Source of the DNA: Gnetum montanum
Taxonomy: Eukaryota > Streptophyta > Gnetopsida > Gnetales > Gnetaceae
Length of the DNA: 43,279 nt
Reading direction: 5' to 3'
Assembly: GCA_015680685.1 (NCBI GenBank)
Contig: MNCI01009412.1
Location: 424,299 to 467,577 of the forward strand
This document shows positions 19,950 through 31,789 of the stretch, one piece after another (position 1 is the stretch's first letter; every line of letters starts with the position of its first letter). The position numbers and the translations under genes are program-made. Below the pieces are notes generated by a model that searched no databases, had not been told where the DNA came from, and worked only from the letters and a program-made list of their open reading frames with translations.

Positions 19950-21800
19950 TTAGTGCTAATGTGAGCTTGTAGAAAAATTTCTAAAATTGTTTGTAGAGGT
20001 GAGTTTTGGTTCTATAAATTTATTCTAAAAAGGAGCTAATGTGGAAGAACCATTTATGCACTTGCTTGTAGAGTGAAATTCTAACTCTATGAGTGATTTC
20101 CTTCTTCTAAAGTTGATGTGGCACGTGAAAAATGATGTAATTTATAGAACCATTATTTATTTTAATTAATGAGCTACTTTTAATATTTTAATTCCTTCCT
20201 ATATTGATGTGAAAAAATATTCTCAAGGCTATCTTTTGAAATTCACTCATTGAAGAGAATTTTTAGCTTATTCATAGAACTATTTTTGTTCTCTAAAAAC
20301 TTGTTCTACAAGGGACCTAACATGCTAGAATGAGTTTGAGCTTTTCTTTGCACAACCAATTTTCAATTCTACATGATGTGCATGCTCTTTGTTACTTACT
20401 GATTTGGACTAAAAATATAGGATGCATGTGTGCAATTTTTGGTGGGTCTAAGATGAGCTTTATTCATTCTAACATGGTTCATAGAACTAATTTTAGATCC
20501 ATTTATAGAGCTAGATTTTGACTTCATAAGCTAGTTCTACAAGCCAACATGAAGTGAGGGATAAATATCATTTAAAAGCTTCTAATGCATCATTTGAAAA
20601 TAGTTTACATATTCATAGAAAAATTTAGTATAGCTACTTTTTAGTTATAAAAACTCATTAATGTTGACATGGAAGAGCTCCTCCAAAGCTTCTCTTTCTA
20701 GATCAATTTTAACTTTATGAATGTGGTGATTGTTCAAGAACTAATGTGGTAGAGTCAAATTTAAGTTTTTTCATATAAATGAGTTTCAAATTCATATATA
20801 GTTCTACAAGCTAATGTGAAATAACATTTTCTCTGCTTATTTTTTAAAATTAAATTTTACCTCTACAAGCAATGCTTTTTCTCTAAGGCTAACATGGCAG
20901 AGCTACTTTTGTGTTAGCTTGTAGAACTAGATTTTGATTCTACAAGAGATGTAATCGAGCTTTCAAATCATCATACATGATGTCATTTTAATCATTGATT
21001 TATCAAAGAATAAGTAAGTGCATAATGTCTCTTAAGAGATTTTGCATACTTCATTGCTTGTAGAGCCTTTTCATGAATTCACCTTTTATCTCTATGAATC
21101 CTTTTTCATGTAATGAAACTGATGTGATAGAACAAAAAAGGGTATTTCATCAAGGGTCATTTTTTAGTTCTACAAATAAAAACTCATTTAAAGCTCTTTG
21201 TTTGAATTATGACATAGGAGTTGACATGGTTGAACAAAATTTTTCCTCATTTGTAAAATGAAATTTTGGTTCCAAGAACCACATAATTGAACTCCTACAT
21301 GTTCTTACTGAGCTATTGAGGTGTAAAATACTTTAGAACTTGTTTATAGAGCTCTTTCATAGACCTACTCTTCAATCTGATGAATCTTCCCATCTAAATA
21401 AAGCTAACTTGATTGAACTAAAGCTGAGCTTGTTTGTAAGGCTAAATTTTAACTCTTCGAGTAACTTCCTCTCACCAAAGTTAATGTGGCAGAGCCAAAA
21501 AGTGTATTTCTTAGTAGAATCAATTTTCTTCTCTCTGAATCTTCAATTTGAATAGGGATGATGTGGAAGAAACATTTTTTGTACTTTTCATAGAACTAGT
21601 TCTTGGCTCTACTAATCCACTTAACACAATAGCTTACATGTCATATGTGATATGCATAAAGATAATTTTTAGTCTTTTCCTATTCTTTAATCTCACAAAG
21701 CTAAGTTGAGTAGAACCATCTTGTAGAGCATATCTTTTGTTCTATGAGCCTCCTCTATGAGCTAATGTGGCAAGCATACTTAATGAACCTTTTCTTTAGA
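19950..21800. repeat. Heavily decayed tandem repeat
   Basis: The same words return in the same order roughly every 100-150 bases: CTTGTAGAGCTA, then TTTTGACTCTA(T/C)GAG, then CTTCTTC, then AAAGCTAATGTGGCAGAAC. Clear instances lie near 20010-20120, 20480-20540, 20880-20960, 21330-21500 and 21690-21780. Copies have drifted strongly and no open frame is preserved. This looks like an old satellite or minisatellite array; dot-plot analysis would define the unit. Confidence 0.5.
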
Positions 21801-21894
21801 TTCAGATCAGGCACCTTTTTCCTAAAATTATGGTTTCTTTTTGTGATCAGCTATTTGTTCTATTGTTGATCTCATATTGATATGAAACTAGTCC

Positions 21895-21899
21895 TTAGG
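21895..21899. repeat. Left target-site duplication of the copia-type element (TTAGG)
   Basis: TTAGG precedes the TGTTAGG of the 5' LTR and recurs at 24858-24862 directly after the 3' LTR. Confidence 0.85.
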
Positions 21900-22273
21900 T
21901 GTTAGGATAATGCCAACATTAAATATATGACAAAGTAATAGGATGATAATAATAACATGCACCTATTCAAAGTATGTAGAAGAGCAATCCCACTAATAAA
22001 TGGATGTTTATGAGAGATGATAAGGAAGAATTCCTAAAATCAAGGGATTAGTCAAAAGCTAATTTGGAAATATTGTTACATCACTTCATGTATAAATATG
22101 AACTAATGTGAATGGAAATGCGGTACCTCATTGCTTATCCTAGTTTGATTGGGGATGTGGACCAACTCCTCATTTCTATGCATTCTTTATGTTCTATCAT
22201 GGAGTTTGATGTTAGATTATTTTGATTCTATCATTTCTCATATTTTTCTATCTCAATGCTCTCAATTCTTTCA
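21900..22273 (+). repeat. 5' LTR of the copia-type element
   Basis: It starts TGTTAGG and ends TCTTTCA. It matches 24477-24857 along its length, including the shared blocks GAGCAATCCCACTAATAA, AAATCAAGGGATTAGTCAAA and CATTTCTATGCATTCTTTAT, with small indels. Confidence 0.9.
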
Positions 22274-22275
22274 TT

Positions 22276-22287
22276 TGGTATCAGAGC
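22276..22287 (+). promoter_or_regulatory. Primer binding site, initiator tRNA-Met
   Basis: TGGTATCAGAGC, two bases after the LTR end, is the standard plant primer site complementary to the 3' end of initiator tRNA-Met. Confidence 0.93.
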
Positions 22288-23209
22288 TAAGTACTCAAAT
22301 TTCATTTTAGCTTTATTACTAGAGTGAAAGATCCTTATCTTTTTGTTATCCTCTATGCTAGAGCATAGGCCATATTCTTAGGAGATTTCATCAATAAAAA
22401 GATGTTTGATGAAGACTATATTTTAATCTTTAAAGGAAAAGGGGAGACATAGGAAAAGAGTAAGGAAATGTTGATGGAATCCCTAGCTACTTTTGAATGA
22501 ATTTTTATCTAAAATGACAACCCTTGACCAAGACTTTTGGTTATTGGATGTTGCTATTGTATTAGTTGCTTCTTCTTCAAGAGTATAGAGATTGTAGGAA
22601 ATTTTAGTTTGCAAATGTATGAAACATTGCCCAAGATAAGTACTTGGTACAAGTGCTACATCATCAAAGATAGCATTAAAAAATTTCAATTTATGGGAAA
22701 CAAAGTGGTCGAGTCCCTTCTTTTCCTCCACAATAGATATTGATGGACAATCACAAAATGAAGCCTCGATTTTGCTAGCATGTTTGAAGAAGAGGAAGCT
22801 ATAGAGCACATAGGAAAAGATTTCTATGGATGAGTCCAACCAACTATATCCATGGGATTCATGTCATCATTTAAAATGACAATCTTAAAATGATGCAATG
22901 GTATCCTAAAGAAAATGAGAAAGCAGATCATTGCATCCAAATTTGACGTACATGGAAATACACAATTTTATTGTAGAAAGAGCCTTTGAGATAGGGCTAT
23001 AATTCACAAGCTTGAAAAAATATACCTTTTTTCCTTCTTCCTACTCTTCTTTAGTTGGATTTCTTTGTTGTTTCACCTTAGTTGATTCAAATTTTAAATC
23101 CTACTATAGCTCCTTAAGATAATTCCATTGCAATGTATGAATTTAATGACTACTTTGGATGTAAGAATGATTTAGGGAACTGATCCACTAAATTTTAGCA
23201 TAGTATATT

Positions 23210-23593
23210 GGATCAAGAGAAACTAAAATAGATGATTTTTTGATAGACAATAACAAGCATGATTATGATTGGTTTTTGACTCCTCCTACTAGTCCACTCT
23301 CATACAATATTTTTGCAATAATAGTAACCATATCTTCTTTGGCTAATGCCAAGGGACCAAGCATTGGTATGGAATGTCAATTAAACCAACAATCATCTAT
23401 GTCTCTACCTCTTGTGAAAACCTCACCTATGCCATCAAGTAATAGCAGTAGAGCAACAATTATTCTTGATTCACATCAACATGCAAACTTAAGTTGTAGC
23501 AACCTTTTGCTATCAAAAAATAGGTTTTTTTATTTAGCACTAGTTTTAGTGGTGGTGCTAGTAGTTTTAGATACCAAAGCTTGTCTCAATTGA
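23210..23593 (+). pseudogene. Captured fragment of a plant proline/serine-rich (BPP/FLO11-like) protein gene
   Basis: An open frame contains DDFLIDNNKHDYDWFLTPP followed by TSPL, then a serine-rich stretch with SSMSLPLVKTSPMPSSN. Known: a family of plant basic proline/serine-rich proteins (annotated as flocculation FLO11-like or BPP microtubule-associated) has a conserved DYDW(L/F)LTPP-x-TPLF motif preceded by a DDFL-type acidic stretch and followed by Ser/Arg/Pro-rich repeats. Inference: a piece of such a gene was carried into the retrotransposon. The frame is open for about 118 codons but has lost the rest of the protein. I recall the family motif from memory and could not search it. Confidence 0.5.
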
Positions 23594-24476
23594 TTATGTA
23601 TGGAAGCCCCATCCCCAATTTGACCTCTTGCTAAGAAAGCCAAATGGAATTGCAAATGGTCATGCCAAACCATCAAAATCCAATGAAGCATGAGAGGAAA
23701 CTATATTAAGAGAGGCAAGTATTTTTACCATTTGATTTATTTAATAATTCTTTTAAAAAATCTTTCCATTGAAGGGAGGATGAAATCCAAATCAATGAAA
23801 TTTTATTTTTTTATTGCCTCATATATATATATAATCATTTTTAGGATTGGCCATCCTATAATTGTATTTAGGTGAGGTGGAATTGAAGAAGATACCTAAC
23901 TTGTCATTGTAAGTTGTAGTTATTTTACCCTTTAATATTATGAGGCATATTATATTTTTGATAAAATAAGATCAAGATGGAAGGAAAAGAAGCCTAGGAG
24001 ATAACCAAAGAAATTTGATGATATTACCTTAAGAATATGACAAATGTGACCTAAAATACAACAAGGTACACTATACTTGAATGCAAATTTAATTTAGATG
24101 GGAAGTTTAATTCTCAAGAATGTGCTCTACTGAGAAGATTGATCTTAAAGATTGTGCAAATGAGCTCATGCACAACAAGGTCTTAGTCTTCTTGTTGACA
24201 AACATAGATGCACAGTAATCAAAAGACAAATCAAGTCTTCAACACCATGCAAAAAGATCATGGAGAGAGCTAACATGATGATGTCATTGATAAATAAGAA
24301 AGGAGATCTCCATCTAGAAGATGAGTCAAGAAGTCAAGAACCTTCAATATCAAATATGATCATAACATAGCTGCATGATGATGATGATGGTTTTAATGCA
24401 TGTAAAAAAATTGAATAGTGCATGCATTAAGGGGGTGTATTACGTGATAACTAACATGTTGTCATAAGAGGGTGAT

Positions 24477-24857
24477 TGTTAGGATAATTCCAACATTAAA
24501 TATACAACATATGACAAAGTAAGAGGATGATAATATTAACATGTACTAATTCAAATTACATATGAGAGCAATCCCACTAATAATGGGATTTGTATGAGAG
24601 ATGATAATGAAGAATCCCTAAAATCAAGGGATTAGTCAAAAGATAATTTGGAAATATTGTTACATAACTTCATGTATAAATATGAACTAATTTGAATGGA
24701 GATATGATGCTTCATTGCGTACCTTGGTTTGGTTGAAGATGTAAAGAAACTCATCATTTCTATGCATTCTTTATGTTCTATCATCGATTCTAATGCTAGG
24801 TTATTTTGATTCTCTCATTTCTCAAATTTATCTATCTCAGTGCTCTCAATTCTTTAA
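24477..24857 (+). repeat. 3' LTR of the copia-type element
   Basis: It is collinear with 21900-22273, starts TGTTAGG, and its terminal CA is mutated to AA. The TTAGG duplication follows at 24858-24862. Confidence 0.88.
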
Positions 24858-25199
24858 TTAGGCTTTGTCAATCCATTCTTGAAGGTCTCATCTAATTATA
24901 AAATATAAAGAGTGCATACTTGAGCCATGATAAAGTTGTAAAATTTCTATCTTCGATAGCTAATTTAGTTCTATTTGGTGTTAGATTTAATTCAAAATCC
25001 TAGCTCTTCAAACTAATTGAAAATTCATGGGCGTATGTGATTAATAGAGTATAATATTTTAGTATTGTTTACTCAACTTTAAAACCTTTTATTCCAACAA
25101 GAAATTCAATCACAAAGACTTTAATCTTCATAGTATCTTCATACAACACAATGAATCTTAGATTAATCTTATCACATGAGTATATGAATCCTTTAAAAG

Positions 25200-25740
25200 T
25201 TATGAGACACCATATAAAATTACCCATTTTTTATTAAGTATAGATTAAAGACTTAAGTCATACTTCATTAATGACCAAAATGTTACAACACTTGAAGTCT
25301 CTATCACTAGAAATACTCAGAAATTCATGTAATTTCATAACATGCTAGTAAAAAAAAATTGCAACATGGGAAGTATCACTTATCCTCTTACATGGAATGA
25401 AATATCCTATCTTGGTTCTTGGAATATCACTTATAATATCCATAGACACACTTTCTCATCTATCTTTTGGAATCGTCAAAGGCATATAGTGTATATGCAT
25501 ACCTTTATCTCCTTTTAACTTTTAACATCTCAAGCACTACATAAATCTTAAAAATTCTATTCTCATACTAGGTTAAAAATAGTATCTATCATAAGGTCCA
25601 ATGTTTCATCCTTGCCCATGTGACCTACCATGCTACTACAATGCTTTTCAAACAAAATGTTTTTCCTAAAATCACAATTAGGAATACATGCCTTTCCATC
25701 CTTAAATAAAAGTTCATTTTGAATGGGATAGTCTCTTCAC
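25200..25740 (-). pseudogene. Integrase fragment of element B
   Basis: The zinc-binding part reads KACIPNCDFRKNILFEKHC and GHMGKDETLDLM. The core has ESVSMDII, IPRTKIG, YFIPCKR, and SISSDRDFK, so both catalytic Asp blocks are visible, with a deletion between the first Asp block and FIPCK. The third catalytic block (HPQTDGQ-type) was not found. Confidence 0.75.
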
Positions 25741-25829
25741 TGATCTATCCTATTCATCAATGACTCTTCGAGGCTTGACTAGACCTACCTAAAATTAACA
25801 TCATGCTTTTACAAAGAAGAAAAATCATC

Positions 25830-26150
25830 CAAACTTTCCACATGAGGTACTTTGAAATTCACCACATGTATCCTAGATAATGCATTAGCCTCCACATTGG
25901 CTTTCCCACTTTTGTGCTTTAACACAAAATTAAAATCCTACGACTATGCAACCCACTTCATGTGCTTTGCACTTGACTTTTTTGGTGACTTTAGAAATTC
26001 AAGTGCTTTATGGTTTGTCATCAAAATGAACTTTTTGGACAACAATTAATGCATCCAATGCTTGATTGATTGAAGAATAGTGTACAACTCCTTGTCATAT
26101 ATGCTATAGTTTTTCATTGAATCATTCAAATTTTTTGAAAAGAAAGCAAT
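25830..26150 (-). pseudogene. RNase H fragment of element B
   Basis: Minus-strand reading gives YDKELYTIL, then LMTNHKALEFLKSPKK, HMKWVA, and KHKSGKANVEANALSR, the normal end of a gypsy RNase H. Stops fall between these blocks. Confidence 0.8.
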
Positions 26151-26289
26151 AGGCCTAGCTTCTTANCATTCTTAGGAATTGGAAAATCCTTAATAGTATT
26201 CATCTTGATAGTTTTGATTCAATTTTTTTTAGAAACCACATGTTCAAAATATGTGATTTACCTTTTGAAAAAATGACTTTTGTTCACAT

Positions 26290-26735
26290 TGTTCACTAGC
26301 TATGCCTCTTCTAACTTAAGACACACCATCCTCAAGTGGTCCAAGTGCTCTTCCCCATTATAGCTATACCCCAAAATGTCATGAAAAATGATAACACTAC
26401 ACTTACAAATTAAGCCATTTAATACATCATGCATCAAACTCATGAATGTATTAGGTGTATTTGTGAGCCCAAATTGCATCACCAACCACTCAGATAATTC
26501 ATGTAGTATCTTGAAAGTTATCTTCCATTGATCTCCAGGTTCAATTATGATTTGATGGTAACCACTATTCAAATCAATTTTTCTAAAAATATTTGCATTT
26601 GTAGGACATCAAGGATATCATCCATTCTTAAAATAGAATACATGTACCTCACTATTATCCTATTCACTACCCTATAATCAATGTACAACCTTCATTCATT
26701 ATTATTCTTCTTTTGCAATAACATTGTTGGACCTA
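26290..26735 (-). pseudogene. Reverse transcriptase fragment of element B
   Basis: The open part (26572-26300) contains SGYHQI, WLVMQFGLTNTPNTFM and IFHDILGYS. The catalytic F-D-D is F-H-D, so the enzyme is dead. Upstream, LYIDYRVVN and RMDDILD are recognisable. Confidence 0.85.
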
Positions 26736-27139
26736 CACAAGTTGAACTGGATTTTCCCATGAAGCCATTTTCAAGTAACCCTTCTACTTGTTTTTGCAAT
26801 TTGGCCCTATAATTTGGTTCCATTTGGTAAGCTCTCTCATTTGGAATTTTAGTAGTAAGATGAAGTCAATTTGATGCTATACATTTCTCATTAGTGGTAG
26901 TTCATCTAATTTCTCCTTAAATACCTTAGTAAATTTCTCCTTCAACCCTAGGATTCTTGTAGGAAGTTCAACATACAAATCATTATGGTTAGTAGCAATT
27001 GGTAGTCATAATAATAAAACCAAAAATTATTTCATCATATTCCTTAATATATCACCTCTATCTTTTAAGGATTAAAGGATCATTAAATGAGCTTCTCTAT
27101 CTTACTTTTTTAGCCATCATGGGAATCAGGTCTAGCTAC

Positions 27140-27440
27140 ACTTCACATATTTCATGCTACAACAAACTAAGTACCATTGTAAAATTTCCAAGGTATTCCA
27201 ATAATTGCATCAACACAATCTATTTGAACTACATCAAATTTCACTACATCATAAAAACCTTCAATTTTAAACCTCAAGGTACATTGTTCCTCCAACTTTT
27301 ATGAAAAATCTCTAAACAATCAATGTACTTTATAGGATCTTAGAAAAGGATTAGTGACTAACCCCAATCTAGAAAGTTCTCTAGAAGAAATAATATTTTC
27401 TTGGACTCCATCATCTATTAAAACATGAATCCATTCCCCA
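27140..27440 (-). pseudogene. Aspartic protease fragment of element B
   Basis: Minus-strand reading gives VLIDDGVQENIISSRELSRL, a damaged D-(S/T)-G-A active site (D-D-G-V), and about 60 codons later DAIIGIPW, the counterpart of LLGRPW. Several stops interrupt it. Confidence 0.65.
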
Positions 27441-28019
27441 AAAAGTAATCATCCAACCCTATTCTAGAACAATAATTTTCTATTAGGATGATCTCCTCTA
27501 TTCACATTCCCCATGAATGCATAAGAATTTAATTCATAAACATACTTAATTTTTAGGACATTCGGATTACCTCTCTAAAAATCTTGGATTAATGTCTCCT
27601 CCACCTCCATTGTTTGCACATCTTTGTCCTTGGATATATTGTGAAGTGGGAATTCCCATTTCTTGTATCCACATTCTTCATACTTAAAGCACTTAAATTT
27701 TGATGAGTTACTACCTTGACCCTTTTCTCCCTTGCCAAGGTCCTTCTTTGCTTGTCCATTCTCATCACCTCCTTTAGGCTTCTTATCATGACTACCATCC
27801 TTGTCCTTAGATTTGGACTTAGATTCCTTCTTAGATTTTAATTCCTTCTACTTTTGCTTGGAAGTATTTTTGTTCCTCTAAATATAGTTAATTTCTTCCC
27901 AACTTTAAGTGGAAAATCATAAGTCTTATTAAGATTTTGTGGCTCATAAAAAGATAACACCTCTTGGTATGAAATTTTGAGACCTCCTAAAAATATTGAA
28001 GCCTATTAATATTCCTTCA

Positions 28020-28520
28020 AGTTTACTTTAGCTTAATGGAGTATATCATAAAATTCAATATAGAATTCTTTGACATCCTTGTTACCTTGCCTTATGAATT
28101 TTAACATCATAATGGTTTCTTACCTCTGATAAGACTATTAAAATATTCCTTTTAACCTATATTTTATTAGATCCCAATCTTTGATGGGTGGAGCATTTTG
28201 TCTTTCATAATTCTGCAACTTCTTTTCTCACTAAGTAGAAGTCATACCTTCTAATATGGAATTAGCAATAGGCATCCTCAAGTTATTTGGAACCTCTTCT
28301 AACTGGAAATGCTTCTCAAGTATCTTTAGCCAACTTTTTAAAGCATTACTATTATCTCCATCATTAAAAGTCTTTAATTCCATATATAGAAGTTTGGTAG
28401 CATTTCTAAATACTCTAGCAAGTCTTGCCTCATCTTCCTCATTAGGATTTCTTCGAGAAGAACTATTTAACATCATTCAAGACTTTAGATTTCTCATTTG
28501 AGGAAGAATTCTCTTCCATT
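28020..28520 (-). pseudogene. gag fragment of element B
   Basis: The minus strand reads FNDGDNSNALKSWLKILEKHF, then after stops VKEFYIEFYDILH, typical of the retrotransposon gag capsid domain (a tryptophan helix, then a xEEYxxEFxxL block). The longest open part is 28231-28476. Basic and Lys-rich sequence with a damaged zinc knuckle (CFKYEECGYKKWEF) follows near 27650-27710 in other frames. Confidence 0.7.
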
Positions 28521-28845
28521 AAAATCCTTAGTTGTGCATTTCTACATTCTCATAAGTAGATTATTCTTTCTCTCCATCTGCTCCATTTCCATCTGGTTGT
28601 GAAATTTTTTCATCTAAACATTTATGATCTTCTCCTTTGTATATCTAGATATGGCTAGAACCAACACTTCTATCTACCAATTGGCTAATTTCATCTAACT
28701 AAGAAACCATCATCTAGAAGGAAGACTTCATGCTCTTCATGTTTTAATCCAAGACTTACACCTATTTCTTTATTGGTGTCATCTAAAATTGATAAAATCC
28801 TTAACCAATTTCTATGAAATAATAAATACAAATCTAAGATCCTAA

Positions 28846-28858
28846 GATCTAGTACTAA
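28846..28858 (-). promoter_or_regulatory. Mutated tRNA-Met primer site of element B
   Basis: The minus strand reads TTAGTACTAGATCTTAGGAT, which aligns with the common TTGGTATCAGAGCTTAGGAT. It lies just upstream of the gag fragment, as expected. Confidence 0.6.
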
Positions 28859-28860
28859 TG

Positions 28861-29850
28861 ATGGTAAAGTATAAATAAATAACCTTCAAATACTAAATTT
28901 TAATATTTTGTAAAAATAAAACCATTGATAAATAACAAGAAAACTAGCTATCTTCAATTAATTGATTAGAAGATTATACTAAGGTTCTCAAAACTCACAA
29001 CATCCAAAACCTTTCACACTAAAAAGAAATTGTAAAGCATGAGGCTCTACAACCACCCAATGAGTATTCTTAATGCAATATACAATCAATAGAGAATCTC
29101 TTCCACAACCTAGAACTAAGATCAAAACTCACAATTGAGACATAAGAGAGTAGAACACAAAGAAAAACACACCATAAGTTGATCTTAGAGCTGTAATTAC
29201 CAATTTCACTCATCCAATGTGATATCATATCGTCTCTTCTTAAGCTCACTCACTTACTCATGATATCAATAATTTTGAATTACAATAATATTTATGATAA
29301 ACTAGAAGATAATAAACTTAGATAACTTAACTCAACATGAGATTGTTCAGATGTTTTAAAAGTCTTCTCACCTTCTCCTTGTCTATTTTCATCAATTTTC
29401 ATCTTTTTTGGTTATTTTTAGAATTGGAAAAAGTGTTTTTAGAACATTCCTAGGTAATATAGGTAATCTCTAACCTTGCCAAGATGTCTTTTATGTTAGT
29501 CCAAGTCTCAGAAAAGACATCTATATTTTTTGAAAGATGTATTCTCCTGGCCCAAGACATCTACTCTTATGGAAAGACATCTTAACCAAGATGTTTTTAG
29601 ATTTTAGAAGACATCTCCTCCAATACATCTTATTCCTAGACAAGATGTCTTTCTTGAGACTTTTGCACTTTTGGCAAGACATTCCTTTGACTTCTTAATG
29701 TCTTTTGCCATCCACAAGTCATAGCCAAGACATATCCTAGCCTTTCAAGACTTCCTCTTCAAGCTTGAAACCTACAAAACACACATGTAAGAAAGAAAAA
29801 GAGAATTAGAAGAGGTGTCCCTACACCTCACATAGAAGATCTTATGATTG
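28861..29850 (-). repeat. Probable 5' LTR of element B with a short inverted-motif array
   Basis: The sequence begins right after the primer site (minus orientation) and extends to about 29835, where the minus strand reads TGTGAGGTGTAGGGACACC, a plausible LTR start. Between 29470 and 29710 the 9-mer AAGACATCT and its complement AGATGTCTT occur about ten times in both orientations. No second LTR was found to confirm the bounds. Confidence 0.45.
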
Positions 29851-30019
29851 GAATGACTATACATTAGACTTATGATTTTAAGTTGAGTCTCGAGAATAAT
29901 GATGACTCAACAAGACATTCACCATGGAAGATACCTTGTTATGTAATTAGTACATCTAACATATAATTCTAATAGAATGGTTCATACTTAAAGCATCAAA
30001 TTGAAGCTATAAATTAGTC

Positions 30020-31090
30020 TAATTAACAACATGATTTTCATAAGGATCATACATCTACAATATAGATACATGAAAGACATCATGCATGCTTGAAATATGT
30101 AGAAGTAAAATCATAAGATATGTCATCTCTTCTATACATTAGAGAAAATTAATCTACCCAATGTAATAAGGTACAAGCTTATATTTCTAAATGAAATACA
30201 TCAAACCTTTCAATGGAGAGACATAAATGAACATCTTATCACCAATCATAAATACAAGAGATCTCATGCTATAATTTATGTAGCTAGCTTGTTAGTCCTA
30301 AGTTGTATTAAGCTACTCAAAAATCTCTTTGATTTCTTCTATTATATGTAAAACTATGTTTAAAATAATCTACTATCTATCCTTAATTGTGTTCCAATAC
30401 AAGGAATTTTTAAAAGGTTTTCCATACAAAACCTAATAGAGTATCACTTTTCAACTAACTTCATAGTTATTATTATAGGAGAATTCAGCTAGTGATAATA
30501 GAATATCATATCTATCTAAAAACTACAAGCCACAAGATCAAAGAATGTTTTCCAAAACTTGGTTAACCTTGTTAATGTATCCAATGATTTGCAAATCATA
30601 CATCGAATTCAAATTCAACCTAGTATCTAAGATATCTATCAACCTTATGAAAATTTAAAAGTAAATTTAACATTGTGATTAGAGGTAATTTTAGAAAGAA
30701 TTTCATGCATGAAATGTTCTTATAGATGAGTAACTACACAACATCCTCTACACTTATCATAACATTTATAACAATAAAATTAGTTTACTTGCTAAATAAG
30801 TTGATAATAATCAATATGATATCCTTTTCACCGTACTATAAGTTAAACTAGTAATGAATTCCATACTAATCACCTCCCACTTTTTCTCTAGATAGTATGA
30901 AGATATAAGTAGTCACCTTATTGTTAATGTTCCAGATTAACCTACTAATAGATTAAGCACTTTCCATAAATTCTTAAATTTAATCTTTTATGCTTGACCA
31001 CAAATACAACCTCTTTAGCATCTTATACATCTTGTTGCTATGAGGATGCATTTGAAAATTTACTAAGGTAGTCTTCCTCAAATAAATGTT
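30020..31090 (-). pseudogene. Integrase fragments of element C
   Basis: Near 31080-30990 the zinc-binding part reads MHPHSNKMYKMLKRLY. The middle is unreadable. Near 30240-30030 the C-terminus reads MFIYVSPLKGLMYF, KLVPYYIG, SSMHDVFHVSI and MYDPYENHVV, matching the GPY-type tail of gypsy integrases (VSPMKG, YIGPF, HVFHVSML, DPSHV). Confidence 0.82.
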
Positions 31091-31239
31091 ATCATAAGAA
31101 TTCACTTACACACATTTGATTCTTATAATCAAGTAATACAATATATTATGAGTAATAGAACACTAGAATACTTAAGTTCTTCATAACAAGTATCTCGTTG
31201 TTGCTCTAATTGTATATCATCTAGAATATCTAACTGAAT

Positions 31240-31600
31240 CATCATGTTGTAAAGCTTACTAGCCATATGGTTCAAGGCATCCACAACAACTTTGCTTTTA
31301 CCTATCTAATAAAATATAATAAAGTTGAAATTTGCTAATAACTCAACCCATATTCTGTAACATAGGTTTAAATATGATCTTTTTATCAAATACTTTAGCC
31401 CTCTATGATTAATCTAGATTATCAACGTTTTGCTAAATAGATGATGGCACAAAACGCTTGAGGGAAACAACACTAATCATTGCTTAATATCATAAGTTGG
31501 ATAACACATCTTGTGAGGCTTGAGCTACCTCAAAGCATATGCTATTACATTATCCTCTTTTATGAGAACATACTCATAACTTTCATCTTAGACATCCATG
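31240..31600 (-). pseudogene. RNase H fragment of element C
   Basis: The minus strand reads KEDNVIAYALR, LKPHKMCYPTYDIKQ, INHRGLKYLIK, and IGKSKVVVDALNHMA, in the standard order of a gypsy RNase H, with stops between them. Confidence 0.82.
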
Positions 31601-31789
31601 CATATGTTGTATGGTTCACCTAGAGTAGTTAAAATCAGTATAGGAGTCAAAATCAATCTACTCTTGAGTTTATCAAAAGTATATTGACACTTGGGTTCTA
31701 CAAGAATACAACATCATTTAAATATAGCTTTGTGAGAGGTGATGTAATGTAAAAAGTATTTTCAAAGAACTTCCTATAGTAACCTACCA

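Larger units (their letters stand above)
21900..24857 (+). mobile_element. Short non-autonomous Ty1/copia-type LTR element carrying a foreign gene fragment
   Basis: Two LTRs of 374 and 381 bp (21900-22273, 24477-24857) start TGTTAGGATAAT and are flanked by TTAGG duplications. A tRNA-Met primer site follows the first LTR, and a purine-rich AAGAGGGTGAT precedes the second. The internal part is only 2.2 kb and shows no convincing gag, integrase or reverse transcriptase, so the element probably relied on proteins from relatives. Its interior instead holds a fragment resembling a plant cellular gene (23210-23593). LTR length, TGTTAG start and the tRNA-Met site fit the Ty1/copia superfamily, but without pol this is inference. 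Confidence 0.85.
25200..28860 (-). mobile_element. Degraded Ty3/gypsy element, minus strand (element B)
   Basis: On the minus strand the fragments occur in gypsy order: primer site, gag, zinc knuckle, protease, RT, RNase H, integrase. All are broken by stops and small indels. Motif style (DDGV-x-ENIIS protease, SMD…SDRD integrase, HKSG-x-ANVEANALSR in RNase H) is that of the chromovirus-like gypsy elements and is clearly different from element A. A single ambiguous base (n) lies at 26166. The right-hand sequence up to about 29850 is probably its 5' LTR; the 3' LTR was not recognised. Confidence 0.8.
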
